From assembly GCA_017443945.1 (NCBI GenBank), contig JAFSXS010000111.1, positions 1-47,600 of the forward strand: DNA of 47,600 bases, given 5' to 3'. Below are positions 25,668 through 35,830 of the stretch, piece by piece. The first letter of the stretch is position 1. The number at the start of each line of letters is the position of its first letter. Position numbers and translations under genes: made by a program. This stretch comes from Synergistaceae bacterium (GTDB lineage Bacteria; Synergistota; Synergistia; Synergistales; Aminobacteriaceae). The notes beneath the pieces are model-generated. The model saw only the letters and a program-made list of their open reading frames with translations. It searched no databases and was not told where the DNA came from.

Positions 25668-28600
25668 CTATGATATTTTCTTAGACATGAATAAAGCACA
25701 AGCAAGAATTAATATAACCGCGTAAAGTCCTGAATTATTCATTTGACAGCCGCCTCCGCCGCCCCGATTATTATTATAAATGTAAGGCTGATTCTGGTCC
25801 TGATCCTGATATGAATCTGGATTGTCATTATTATCACTGTCATCTTGATTATTATTTTCTCTGACAGTTCCATAAGCTGCACCGACATGGACAATTCTAG
25901 ACGCTTTGAAGCCGTTATTTTCTGCTGTTATAGTAGTGCTTCCTTCTTTGAGACCCTTAAGCCTGCCGAGTTCTGTAATACTCACAATTGAGGGATCTTC
26001 AATTGTCCATTTAGTACCCATTGAAGGCATCGCAATATTATAGTGATTATTACTTGAAGTTGCTGCGTAAATGCTGATCGGGATTTCTGCGTCTACGTTC
26101 GTAAATAATGCGTCAGTACTTTCCGGGAAGGATATTCCGGTAATATTTCCATTGTCAGGGACTAAGAATAAATAAATTGCGTCGGAAATATAAACTTCAT
26201 TGCTGCCCTCATTTTTTCCGGAAAAACATGCGATTCTGAGAGCTCCTATATCTTCATAATCGAAATCAATGACCGCCGTAAAATTCCCGTCATTATCCCG
26301 TGAAGTTGAGTAGAGTCTATTCTCTAAAATATTGCTTATTAACATATAGACTTGACGATCTGAAATATTATCTTTAGGCGAGACAGTTATTTTTACGGAC
26401 GCAGGAATCGTAATTATTGACGCAGCAGGGGCAGTAATTGAGTCTGAATTATCGGGCTTAACAGTTAGAGTATAATTCAATGAATATGAAATATCTTCGC
26501 TGCTAGTTTTTATTGAGCGAAATTTTTCGGGAATATTTGCAGGTAAAGACGATAAAGCATATTTATTAGAACTTGAGTCAGAAGCCTTATAGAATTTGGA
26601 CTCCGGGCCTTTGAGCAGATTCAAAATTTCTCGGCCGGTGTCATCTTGTTTGCATATGCTTGTATGTTGAAATCTCCAGCCTGTAAAACCTGTTGAATTA
26701 TTCGTAAAAATTGATACTGCGCTGCTTTTGCCGACAACTACATCATGATCTTCTTCATTAGGGCCGAAAACTATTTTCATGAATACTTTACCAGATAATA
26801 AATTTTCTTTGAGTCCCTCAGTGAGTGCCTCAATAAATCCGAGATTAATTATAGTATGTATATCTATAAAAATGGGCAGCGCAATATATTCTGATTCTTG
26901 ATTGAGAACGCCTCCATAAATGGCAAAAAACGGGACTTCAGGAGCTTTAAGAGATTTCACGAGATCGCTGTTTAGCTTTAAATCTTGAAATGCGCTGAGA
27001 TAGTTTATATTTTGTGCAATCGGTGAAAAAATTTCGTCAAAAAACTCTTTAATCACAGGAATATTATCTATAATGAGCTCCCATACTGCAGGCATTGAAC
27101 TATTTCGTATAATATTATAAGCAAGTGAAGCCCATGGAGTTCCCTCGTGAGGTGTGGCGACTGTAATAACTCTGCGAATCATTCCATTTCCGTATGAACG
27201 TATAGTGTTCTTATTTCCTGCATCATTCTGAATAAAACGTCTTGCAATTAAGCCTCCCATGCTATGACATATTAAATCGGCTTGAGTGCACGCTATTCCC
27301 GAACTTACTTTTTTTTGTAGTGCCTGCGAAATCTGCCAGAAAATTGGATTTGTTGCGTAATTCTCAACTTCAGAATCCGGAATTATATTCATAGGGCCTT
27401 TTGTGCCGTCATAATTACAAGGCATAATTACGAGTCCTGAATCCTGAAGAATTTTGCGTATTCCTGAGGCTGCGTTAAAATCTCCAAAAGCATTATCTAC
27501 ATTAGTTCTTGAGAATCCATGAATCAAGACAACCGGCACAGAATGAAGTAAAATATTTTCGTCTTTAGAAGCTAATTCGCCGCCGTCGCCTGTAAAATTT
27601 ACTTTGACATTAAAATTTGTTTCCGGGAATTTATCTAACATACTTTGCGGAAAATCTTTCGGAGAAATCAAGACCGCTGAAGCCTGATAAATTGAGCCGG
27701 CAACATTTTTTGTCTTAATCTCTATTGAAGTCCCGCGATTGTCCCTGCTGAGATTCTCAAGTGAGGCTCCTATTTCTTGAGGCACAGAAAATTTTATAGT
27801 TCCGGGCATTGTTGTATAAGCTCGTAAAATAAGCCTTGTATTTCCGTCTGCTGTGAAACCTTTTTTGCGATAAGAATTTGCGAGCTCTGAATCCTGGAAA
27901 ATTTTCGCAATAGAATCTTCTGTTACTGGATTATATTTATTATTTGCATAGTCGAGATAATTATTATCACTTATTCCGCAGATTATATTTTCATTTTCGA
28001 GTCCTGTTTCTCTGTCAAAACTTAGCGGATCATTTGCTCGCCCTCGTTCGATAATGTCAATATTTAATGACACTTCAGGAGCTGGATTTATTCTCATTAC
28101 AAATGTGCGAGTATCAGAATTTGCGCCGTCCGTTGCTTTTACAGTGAAAGAAAACGAATTAGATTTTGCCGGGATTCCGCTGATTAGTCCAGTAGAACTA
28201 AGACTCAGACCGTCGGGAAGTCCGCCGCTTTCTTTTGTCCATAAAACGCCGCTCGATGATGCCTGCAGCGTAAAAGAGTAATCAACATTTACTGTGCCGT
28301 CTGGTATATATTCAGTCGTAATCTTTAATATATTTGTATTGCTGTTATTTCCGTCGCTGCTGCCTCCCGGTGAGCCTGTATCGTCCATATCTCCGACCTC
28401 ATATTTTGCGTTAGTGAAAGAATTTCCTGACAAAACAGTTTGAGAATATGCCGAGCCTGCTATGCCTCCTATATAAGCCGCGCCGGTTAATTCAGCATTT
28501 GACGTACAATTTTTAATACTTCCTGCGCTTGAGCCTATTCTATTGCCGTAATCGTCTTCTTGAAAATATGCATATCCGACAATTCCGCCTAAATATGATA

Positions 28601-29417
28601 TATAACTAGAATCGCCTACAGTTACAGAAATTTTTGACCCTGCCAAAGCCGCACAATTTTCTATTTTGCCGTCTCCTTCCAAAGAGCCGACTATCCCGCC
28701 TATACCAGCAGCTAAAATTTTGCCTTCTACGGAGAAATCGCCTTCCATTGTTGAAACCGCGTTTATTGTCCCGCTGAATGTGCAATTTTTGACTGTTCCG
28801 CCTGTAATTGCATTAATTAATCCGCCTCCGAGTGCCGCCGTATAAGAATTTATTGTGATATTACCTTCATAATTACAATGATCGACGACTCCATTTTGCA
28901 ATTCATATATTAATATACCAGCACCGAACGGAGCAAGGGGCTTAGTATCTCCGGCAATATTTAAATTTTTGACTGCGTAATCGCTTTCAGTCTTGACTAT
29001 ATAGAAAATTGATGACACTTCTGATGCATTCAAGTTATTTACATTAATTGTGTGTCCGTTGCCGTCAAAATGTCCGCTGAAGGGTATTAAATCAAATTCT
29101 TGAGTCGATTGATTCAGGGATAAGCCGCGCCCTATTGCTGTCCAGTTCTGTTCATTGCTTAAGTCTATATCAGTTACGAGTCTATAATATTTTCCGGCCG
29201 GGTCTTTATCGACATTGCCAGAACCTGAATCAACAAAATTAATGCGATCCCTAAATAATTTAAAGTCTTCGAGTGAAGTGATTAAATATGCGTCGGCTTC
29301 AGAATTTCCGCTTTGTCCTGAATTATAATAAGCTGCTTCAACGGGGGAATAAGATAACGCAAATAAAACTGTTAATAATATAACGAGTCTAAAAATTTTC
29401 TGATTTATCTTTATCAT
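25668..29417 (-). CDS. Large surface protein with GLUG repeats, Ig-like modules, lipase domain and Synerg-CTERM signal
   Basis: This 1249-residue secreted protein starts with a signal peptide (ends near VEA, residue 28). The first 330 residues hold GLUG-like repeats (recurring GGLIN, GGIVGS, GGIVGYA, GGIAGSA). A putative-Ig (He_PIG type) module follows (SGVLWTKESGGLPDGLSL), then an alpha/beta hydrolase with the lipase motif CHSMGGLIARRF and a PGAP1-like fold. A Big_2-type Ig module (KGLKEGSTTITAENNG) precedes the C-terminus. The tail has GGGGGC, a helix and a basic end, the Synerg-CTERM sorting signal of Synergistota. It probably acts on esters, or glycans, at the cell surface. The gene is monocistronic, upstream of the phosphatase operon, and is preceded by the V-ATPase terminator. 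Confidence 0.88.
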   Translation of the reverse strand: MIKINQKIFRLVILLTVLFALSYSPVEAAYYNSGQSGNSEADAYLITSLEDFKLFRDRINFVDSGSGNVDKDPAGKYYRLVTDIDLSNEQNWTAIGRGLSLNQSTQEFDLIPFSGHFDGNGHTINVNNLNASEVSSIFYIVKTESDYAVKNLNIAGDTKPLAPFGAGILIYELQNGVVDHCNYEGNITINSYTAALGGGLINAITGGTVKNCTFSGTINAVSTMEGDFSVEGKILAAGIGGIVGSLEGDGKIENCAALAGSKISVTVGDSSYISYLGGIVGYAYFQEDDYGNRIGSSAGSIKNCTSNAELTGAAYIGGIAGSAYSQTVLSGNSFTNAKYEVGDMDDTGSPGGSSDGNNSNTNILKITTEYIPDGTVNVDYSFTLQASSSGVLWTKESGGLPDGLSLSSTGLISGIPAKSNSFSFTVKATDGANSDTRTFVMRINPAPEVSLNIDIIERGRANDPLSFDRETGLENENIICGISDNNYLDYANNKYNPVTEDSIAKIFQDSELANSYRKKGFTADGNTRLILRAYTTMPGTIKFSVPQEIGASLENLSRDNRGTSIEIKTKNVAGSIYQASAVLISPKDFPQSMLDKFPETNFNVKVNFTGDGGELASKDENILLHSVPVVLIHGFSRTNVDNAFGDFNAASGIRKILQDSGLVIMPCNYDGTKGPMNIIPDSEVENYATNPIFWQISQALQKKVSSGIACTQADLICHSMGGLIARRFIQNDAGNKNTIRSYGNGMIRRVITVATPHEGTPWASLAYNIIRNSSMPAVWELIIDNIPVIKEFFDEIFSPIAQNINYLSAFQDLKLNSDLVKSLKAPEVPFFAIYGGVLNQESEYIALPIFIDIHTIINLGFIEALTEGLKENLLSGKVFMKIVFGPNEEDHDVVVGKSSAVSIFTNNSTGFTGWRFQHTSICKQDDTGREILNLLKGPESKFYKASDSSSNKYALSSLPANIPEKFRSIKTSSEDISYSLNYTLTVKPDNSDSITAPAASIITIPASVKITVSPKDNISDRQVYMLISNILENRLYSTSRDNDGNFTAVIDFDYEDIGALRIACFSGKNEGSNEVYISDAIYLFLVPDNGNITGISFPESTDALFTNVDAEIPISIYAATSSNNHYNIAMPSMGTKWTIEDPSIVSITELGRLKGLKEGSTTITAENNGFKASRIVHVGAAYGTVRENNNQDDSDNNDNPDSYQDQDQNQPYIYNNNRGGGGGCQMNNSGLYAVILILACALFMSKKIS

Positions 29418-29451
29418 TAAATAAATTCTCCCTTCATAAATGCAAAATATA

Positions 29452-29481
29452 AAAATGTCCCCCCGCTTTCACACGAGGGGA
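29452..29481 (-). terminator. Rho-independent terminator of the V-ATPase operon
   Basis: On the minus strand TCCCCTCG (29481-29474) pairs with CGGGGGGA (29465-29458) with one wobble, followed by CATTTTTATATTTT. It closes the operon that ends with ntpD at 29516. Confidence 0.8.
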
Positions 29482-29515
29482 ATTCAAGAATTATTCTATC
29501 ATACTAATTCACATA

Positions 29516-30136
29516 CTAAGCCGAGACGATTTCTTTAATCTTCATTAAGCGGCTTAACGTGGATCTTTCCTGCTCATCAAGTTTCATGCTGATATATCTT
29601 ATAGTTTCGGCCAAATTAGGAATCATGACATATTCAAGAGCATTAACGCGTCTTCTTGTGCGCTCAATTTCTCCGGCCATAAGTCTAATAGCTTTCTCTT
29701 CTGCTGCGAGCTGCAATAAACGTAATATAATCTTGCTGAACTGTTCTAATGCAGCGTCCAACAATAAAGGCACATTTACGAATCCATAATTTACGGGGTT
29801 GCCCTCTTGCTTTACGTCGTATTCAGGTACCATTACGCTCATTACGTTATGCCACTTTACAGAAAGAGTCGACTTTGCGCCCGGAAAAATTAAGGCCTGC
29901 TCAAGAATTTCGGGTGTAGTCTGTGCACGGGATAATACAAAAGTTGCATAACACTCTGATAATTCTTTCTCGACTGCCTCGCGTAATTCCTTGCCAGCGC
30001 GCGCCTTCTCAAGAAATGCCTTAATCAATGCGTCCTGCTTATCCTTTAATAATTTATGACCCCTTTTTGCGACTGCGAGTCTTCTCTTGAGCCTCGATAA
30101 TTCCATTCTGTTAGGGTTGACGTTGATGCGTGCCAT
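29516..30136 (-). CDS. ntpD: V-type ATP synthase subunit D
   Basis: This is the central-stalk subunit that rotates inside the A3B3 head. It is a 206-residue, largely coiled protein beginning RINVNPNRMELSRLKRRLAVAKRGHKLLKDK, whose MELSRLKRRL block is the V-ATPase D hallmark. The C-terminal helix (YISMKLDEQERSTLSRLMKIKE) completes the antiparallel coiled coil. Length is normal. It is the last gene of the operon, with an AAAGGGGG Shine-Dalgarno, 16 bp after ntpB, and is followed by a terminator. Confidence 0.96.
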   Translation of the reverse strand: MARINVNPNRMELSRLKRRLAVAKRGHKLLKDKQDALIKAFLEKARAGKELREAVEKELSECYATFVLSRAQTTPEILEQALIFPGAKSTLSVKWHNVMSVMVPEYDVKQEGNPVNYGFVNVPLLLDAALEQFSKIILRLLQLAAEEKAIRLMAGEIERTRRRVNALEYVMIPNLAETIRYISMKLDEQERSTLSRLMKIKEIVSA

Positions 30137-30152
30137 CTGTCAAATTCCCCCT

Positions 30153-31568
30153 TTAGCTGCCGGCCTTCTCAGCTTTTGCCTTTTTCTCAGCCAGTAAAGG
30201 ATTTAAATATTTCTCGATATAGGCATCTCTGATTCTCTTGAGTTCCTTAACTGGAATCATCGTCAATAAATCCCAGCCGAGTTCAAGAGTTCCTTTGATT
30301 GTCCTGTTCTCGTATTCACCCTGACGAACATATTTATCTTCAAAGACTGTAGAGAATTTAGCAAATGCCTTGTCTTCTTCTGATAATGCGCCTTCACCGA
30401 GAATTACTGCGAGTTCCTTTGCTTCTTTTCCGCGAGCATAGGCCGCAAATAACTGGTTCATTAGGTCCGCATGATCTTCACGAGTCTTATCTTTGCCGAT
30501 TCCCTTATCCTTAAGTCTTGAAAGCGACGGCATGACATCAACGGGCGGATAAATTCCCTGTCTATGAAGACTCCTGCTCAAAATAATCTGGCCTTCAGTA
30601 ATATATCCAGTCAAGTCAGGTATCGGGTGAGTCTTGTCGTCTTCAGGCATTGTCAAAATAGGAATCTGTGTAATACTTCCGCTTTTACCCTTGAGTCTTC
30701 CTGCTCTCTCGTACATAGTGGCCAAGTCAGTATATAAATAACCGGGATAACCGCGTCGGCCTGGGACTTCTTTACGAGCTGCTGAAATTTCGCGTAATGC
30801 CTCGCAGTAGTTCGTCAAGTCCGTTAATATTACAACAACGTGCATATTACACTCAAATGCTAAATACTCGGCGGCAGTGAGTGCGATTCTGGGAGTTGAA
30901 ATTCTTTCAATCGCAGGGTCATCGGCCAAGTTAATATATAAGACTGTACGCTGTAATGCGCCCGTGCGCCTGAAATCTTCCATAAAGAAAGAAGCCTCTT
31001 CGAACGTTATTCCCATAGCTGCGAAAACAACCGCAAAATCTTCGTGTCCACTTATAACTGTAGCTTGACGGGCAATTTGTGCGGCCATTCTGTTATGAGG
31101 CAGACCTGACGCGGAGAAAATAGGCAGCTTTTGACCTCTTACCATCGGGTTAAGTCCGTCAATTGTTGAGATTCCTGTCTGTATGAATTCCGACGGATAA
31201 TCGCGTGAAAATGGATTCATGGGCATTCCGTTAATGTCGAGATTCTGCTCTGCGATTAATGGCGCGCCTCCGTCAATGGGTTCGCCTCGTCCGTTAAAGA
31301 CTCGCCCTAGCATATCTTTAGAAACCGGCAATGTTAAGACTTTACCTAGAAATCTTACTTTAGTGTCTTCGTTCTCGATCCCTGAAGTACCCTCGAAAAC
31401 CTGAACTAATGCGCGGTCTGACTCGATTTCAAGGACTCGGCCTCGGCGTTTCTCACCGTTTGAGAGTGAAATTTCTACAAGCTCATCATAACGTACATCT
31501 TTAGTTTTCTCGACCATCATTAACGGGCCGGAAATATTTGATATAGTTCTATACTCTCTAGGCAGCAT
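30153..31568 (-). CDS. ntpB: V-type ATP synthase subunit B
   Basis: This is the non-catalytic nucleotide-binding subunit of the V1/A1 head, 471 residues. The N-terminal beta barrel begins [20 protein letters not shown]. The truncated P-loop of B subunits appears at SASGLPHN rather than a Walker A sequence, as expected. I set the start at the ATG at 31568, which overlaps the end of ntpA by 11 bases and follows a GGAGGTG Shine-Dalgarno; a longer frame upstream has no Shine-Dalgarno and lies inside ntpA. Length and domain order are normal, and it should pair with subunit A at the catalytic interface. Confidence 0.96.
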   Translation of the reverse strand: MLPREYRTISNISGPLMMVEKTKDVRYDELVEISLSNGEKRRGRVLEIESDRALVQVFEGTSGIENEDTKVRFLGKVLTLPVSKDMLGRVFNGRGEPIDGGAPLIAEQNLDINGMPMNPFSRDYPSEFIQTGISTIDGLNPMVRGQKLPIFSASGLPHNRMAAQIARQATVISGHEDFAVVFAAMGITFEEASFFMEDFRRTGALQRTVLYINLADDPAIERISTPRIALTAAEYLAFECNMHVVVILTDLTNYCEALREISAARKEVPGRRGYPGYLYTDLATMYERAGRLKGKSGSITQIPILTMPEDDKTHPIPDLTGYITEGQIILSRSLHRQGIYPPVDVMPSLSRLKDKGIGKDKTREDHADLMNQLFAAYARGKEAKELAVILGEGALSEEDKAFAKFSTVFEDKYVRQGEYENRTIKGTLELGWDLLTMIPVKELKRIRDAYIEKYLNPLLAEKKAKAEKAGS

Positions 31569-33351
31569 CGTGTTCACCTCCAACGGGTATAATTGCTTGT
31601 ATTTGCTCCTTGATAGTATCTTCGAGCTTGTCAATTTGTGCTATATCCTTCTCTTCAAGATAGCGCATTCTTGCAATCTGTTCACGGACCGGCAAATTAA
31701 ATAATTTATTCATGGGTGCGCCCTTGTGTAAAGCGTCAAGTCCGGCATGATGGAAATTTACGATCATACGCAGCATCTTAAATTGCTTGTCCATTGAAGC
31801 GTAAGTATCTATCTCGTGGAAAGCGTTTTGATGTAAGAAGTCTTCACGTAAAGATTTCGCCGTCTCCATTACCATTCTCTCATCGCGTGAAAGTGCGTCA
31901 ATTCCTACGAGCCTTACGATTTCGTTTAATTGTGATTCCTGCTCTAATAATCCCATAGCCTCGACTCTGAGTCCGCTCCACTGGTCGTCAAATTTTTCGT
32001 CCCAGTATGAATCAAGCCTATCAGTATAAAGCGAATAACTTGACAGCCAGTTAATGGCCGGGAAGTGCCTTTGATATGCTAAATTCGCGTCAAGTCCCCA
32101 GAAAACTTTTGTAACTCGTAAAGTATTCTGAGTAACAGGTTCTGACAAGTCGCCGCCAGGAGGTGATACTGCGCCTATAACTGTAATAGATCCTTCGCGG
32201 CCGTCCTTACCGTTTACAATGCAGCGCCCCGCTCTCTCGTAGAAACTTGCAAGACGAGTTCCCAAATATGCCGGGTAACCTTCTTCGCCGGGCATTTCTT
32301 CAAGTCGTCCGGACATTTCGCGCAGAGCCTCGGCCCATCGGCTTGTAGAGTCTGCCATTAACGCGACTGAATAGCCCATATCACGATAATATTCTGCGAG
32401 TGTAATAGCTGTATAAACGCTCGCTTCACGTGCAGCAACGGGCATATTTGAAGTATTCGCGATTAAAGTTGTACGCTTCATTAATGGCTGCCCTGTCTGA
32501 GGGTCATCAAGTTCGGGGAATTCAAGCAAAACGTCCGTCATCTCGTTCCCACGTTCACCGCAGCCGACATAAACGACTATTTGAGCCTGTGCCCATTTTG
32601 CGAACTGGTGCTGTATAACTGTCTTTCCTGAACCGAACGGACCGGGTACGCAAGCAGTCCCGCCAAGTGCAACAGGGAAGAATGCATCGACTACTCTTTG
32701 TCCTGTTGTCATAGGCACATTAGGGGCAAGACGGGTTTTAACGGGTCTGGGCTTTCTGACTGGCCAGCGTTGTAACATTTTTACTTCGTGTTTTGTCCCG
32801 TTGTCGTCAATTACTGCTATAACGTCTTCTACTGTGTGTTCGCCCTTCTCGATTTTGGTAATTTTGCCTTTAACTCCATAGGGCACCATTATTCAATGCT
32901 CAACTACTACAGTTTCCTGAACTACTCCGAGAATATCTCCCGCAATAACTTCGTCGCCGGCTTTGACTTTAGGCTCGAAATTCCATTTTTTGCTTCTATC
33001 AATTGCAGGGACGCTGATTCCTCGTGAAATATAAGGACTCTGCGCTGCTTTCTCGATTAATTCGAGCGGTCTCTGAATTCCGTCATAAAACTGTTCAATA
33101 ATCCCCGGCCCAAGCTCAACACTTAGTGGCTCTCCAGTTGAGACAACAGGCTCACCGGGCATTAATCCCGATGTTTCCTCGTAGACCTGAATCGAGGCTT
33201 TATCACCGTTGACCTCAAGTATTTCGCCGACAAGTCCTTCTTTGCCGATATGCACAACGTCCTGCATACTTGCGCCTTCCATACCGCCAGCGATTACAAG
33301 AGAGCCGGAGATTCTCTCTATAACTCCTTTGATTTCTTTCTTCTCAGGCAT
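31558..33351 (-). CDS. ntpA: V-type ATP synthase catalytic subunit A, interrupted by an in-frame TGA
   Basis: This is the catalytic ATPase subunit of the V1/A1 head. The reading frame is continuous from the ATG at 33351 to the TAG at 31558, except for a TGA at 32895-32893 after VVVEH, in the same frame. The second part begins [11 protein letters not shown], and the family usually has K or R at the stop position (EH-K/R-IMVP), so CGA-to-TGA is the simplest change. The Walker A loop GPFGSGKT lies in the second part (about residues 237-244 of the full protein). Total length with the stop read as a residue is 597, normal for subunit A. As written the products are a 152-residue N-terminal barrel and a possible 443-residue re-initiated part at ATG 32889. 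Confidence 0.9.
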
Positions 33352-33375
33352 TTAATATCTCCCGCCTCCAAAAAT

Positions 33376-33708
33376 TTAACGTTCCGCAAAAATATCCATT
33401 CCAACGGCCTTCTCTACGCTGCCCCGAATCGAAGCAAGCCCCGCACCTGTAGCCCCTGAAGGACTCGGCACCGGTAAGACGCTGGTCTGATATTGATCAT
33501 TAACTTCTTCTACTTTGCTCGTGAACTCGACAAATAAATCTTCCTGAATAAATACGACTGCATAATCTTCACGGGCTAATTGCTCAAGTGTATCGCAAAA
33601 TTTTCCGCGCGTTTCAGGAGTTAATATAACACTTCTGACTCCTACTGCTTGAAAGGGTAAGGCCATTTCATAATAACCTATTGCGGCCATTGGCTTATTA
33701 TCTGCCAT
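33376..33708 (-). CDS. ntpF: V-type ATP synthase subunit F
   Basis: This small central-stalk-associated subunit of 110 residues modulates coupling. It begins KPMAAIGYYEMALPFQAVGV, the canonical Rossmann-like F-subunit start in which the first strand carries the invariant glycine. A C-terminal helix with LASIRGSVEKAVG binds the D subunit. It overlaps the ntpC stop by 11 bases and precedes ntpA by 24 bp. Called ntpG in the enterococcal naming. Confidence 0.92.
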   Translation of the reverse strand: MADNKPMAAIGYYEMALPFQAVGVRSVILTPETRGKFCDTLEQLAREDYAVVFIQEDLFVEFTSKVEEVNDQYQTSVLPVPSPSGATGAGLASIRGSVEKAVGMDIFAER

Positions 33709-34696
33709 TGCTCAAAAGCCTCCTTCCGAACTCGCGATCTAATCCGCCTGCAACACAAACTAGAGCGACGCGCATATTTCTAGCTTCTGACTCTTTCGTC
33801 AATAAATATAATAATACATTCGCCGGAGCATCCATTGAATATTTTGCACTCTCTAAGACTCTCAGCAAATAATCATCAAGTGATTTAGATACTTCAGAGA
33901 GCGATAATTTAATATCCTGCGAGTCCTGTAATGCGCTTAACACTGACGAAATATCAGAATATGAAAGAATCCTCGCCCATGTCTCTTGAGGTTCATTCAA
34001 TAATTTTGCCATGTCATCGGCTCTAATAGTCCCGCCGCCGTGCAAAAATGGGAGTGCCTTTGCGCTTTCGTATTTCATTCGTGCGAGTCTTATTATGCTG
34101 CGTAAATTCTCGACATCAATACGCGATTTAACCCAGTGTAAAATTTCGGGCATATTCAGGCCTTCAGCAACTTTTAATAACGCCTTAAACATTGCATCAT
34201 CGATTAATAATTCAACTGACTGGGCGTTTTTCGTCTGATCCCAGACCTGCCAGCACAGAGGCAATAAATCAGTGAGTCCATAGGGCAAAAATCCGTATTC
34301 TTCAGTCTCAATCGCAAGTTTTAACTCTTCAGTGTCAATAGTTCCCAGCTTAGAGAGTAAATCATAACGCCGGCCTTCAGAATCGCCGCCCCTGACTTTG
34401 AATAAACCCTTTAGCAAGACTTTCACATTATGAAAATCATATGGCAGCCTGAAAATATCAAGCAATTCTTTATCCGGTACAAATGACTCTAACTCTTTGC
34501 AGGTTGCTAGAATTTCCGAGTCAATTGCCTTGTCAAAACTTGCTGCTCCTGAAATCCACTGTGAATAACTTGTATCGCCCAGTGCCTTTAATGCGTCATC
34601 AATGCCCGCGCTATCCATAAGACGCGAGAAAAATGCCGGCTCAAGCAAGTGATTTTCCATTCCCCGTATTCTTGCTACGGTATAAACGTAACTCAC
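33698..34696 (-). CDS. ntpC: V-type ATP synthase subunit C
   Basis: This is the funnel-shaped subunit connecting the membrane rotor ring to the central stalk. It has 332 residues, mostly helical, beginning YVYTVARIRGMENHLL, which is typical of the vATP-synthase AC39 family. Mid-protein the sequence FHNVKVLLKG and RSIIRLARMKY (LR-rich) match the family's triplicated helical units. It follows ntpE by 15 bp and overlaps ntpF by 11 bp. No anomaly seen. Confidence 0.93.
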   Translation of the reverse strand: MSYVYTVARIRGMENHLLEPAFFSRLMDSAGIDDALKALGDTSYSQWISGAASFDKAIDSEILATCKELESFVPDKELLDIFRLPYDFHNVKVLLKGLFKVRGGDSEGRRYDLLSKLGTIDTEELKLAIETEEYGFLPYGLTDLLPLCWQVWDQTKNAQSVELLIDDAMFKALLKVAEGLNMPEILHWVKSRIDVENLRSIIRLARMKYESAKALPFLHGGGTIRADDMAKLLNEPQETWARILSYSDISSVLSALQDSQDIKLSLSEVSKSLDDYLLRVLESAKYSMDAPANVLLYLLTKESEARNMRVALVCVAGGLDREFGRRLLSNGR

Positions 34697-34711
34697 CGGC
34701 TCTGCACCTCC

Positions 34712-35290
34712 TTACGCAAATAACCGCTTCACGACTTCGGTCTCAATATCTTCACGGGCAGCAGCTAAAAGCATATCCCATGAACAATTTGTGTCGATTT
34801 TCTCATTACGAAGCACAAAACCGCCGCTGATTGGTAATTTCTCACTTGAAAGAGTCAAGCTCGTATTATTTGCTGAATTATAGCCGTCGAGCCAGCGTTG
34901 ATCTAAATGCTTTTCATTTTTGCCGACAAAGACGACTTCTTTACCAGTTACTACAGCTTGTTTCATGAGAGAATCAGCAAATTTTACGTATTTATCGGGT
35001 GCAAGCTCCGTCATTTGCTTTAATGATGCCTCGAAAGCCTCACCGACTAATTTTTGACGAATGCCTAAATCGATTCTTTTGCCGTCAAGTTCTGCAACTA
35101 TTTCACGTCTTCTCAAAACTTCCGGCTCTTCCTTTGAGAGTCTGGCCGCATATGAGTCCTGAACTTCTTTAATTTCTGCGTTTACTTTGCGGCTGATCTC
35201 GCGGACTTTTGCGTCATTCTCTGCCTCAAGTGCCTTAATTTGTGCCTGTGAATCGGCTTTAATTTTTGCTTTAATGTCTGCAAGTGCCAT
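34712..35290 (-). CDS. ntpE: V-type ATP synthase subunit E
   Basis: This peripheral-stalk subunit has 192 residues: a long N-terminal coiled coil (ADIKAKIKADSQAQIKAL, charged heptads to about residue 110) and a C-terminal globular domain with ISGGFVLRNEKIDTNCSW that holds the A3B3 head. It should pair with the small coiled-coil protein at the start of the operon to make the stator. It lies 18 bp after ntpK. Confidence 0.92.
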   Translation of the reverse strand: MALADIKAKIKADSQAQIKALEAENDAKVREISRKVNAEIKEVQDSYAARLSKEEPEVLRRREIVAELDGKRIDLGIRQKLVGEAFEASLKQMTELAPDKYVKFADSLMKQAVVTGKEVVFVGKNEKHLDQRWLDGYNSANNTSLTLSSEKLPISGGFVLRNEKIDTNCSWDMLLAAAREDIETEVVKRLFA

Positions 35291-35308
35291 TTATCAACAC
35301 CTGCCTAA

Positions 35309-35830
<522 letters not shown>

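Noticed and set aside
28400-29100. Possible CRISPR or tandem DNA repeat in the surface protein gene
   Set aside because: The periodicity is at the protein level (GLUG repeats); the DNA units differ in length and sequence and there are no spacers.
32893-32895. TGA recoded as a sense codon in this organism
   Set aside because: No other long gene in the window has an internal TGA, and TGA ends the MBOAT gene (13254) and the small membrane gene (18237).
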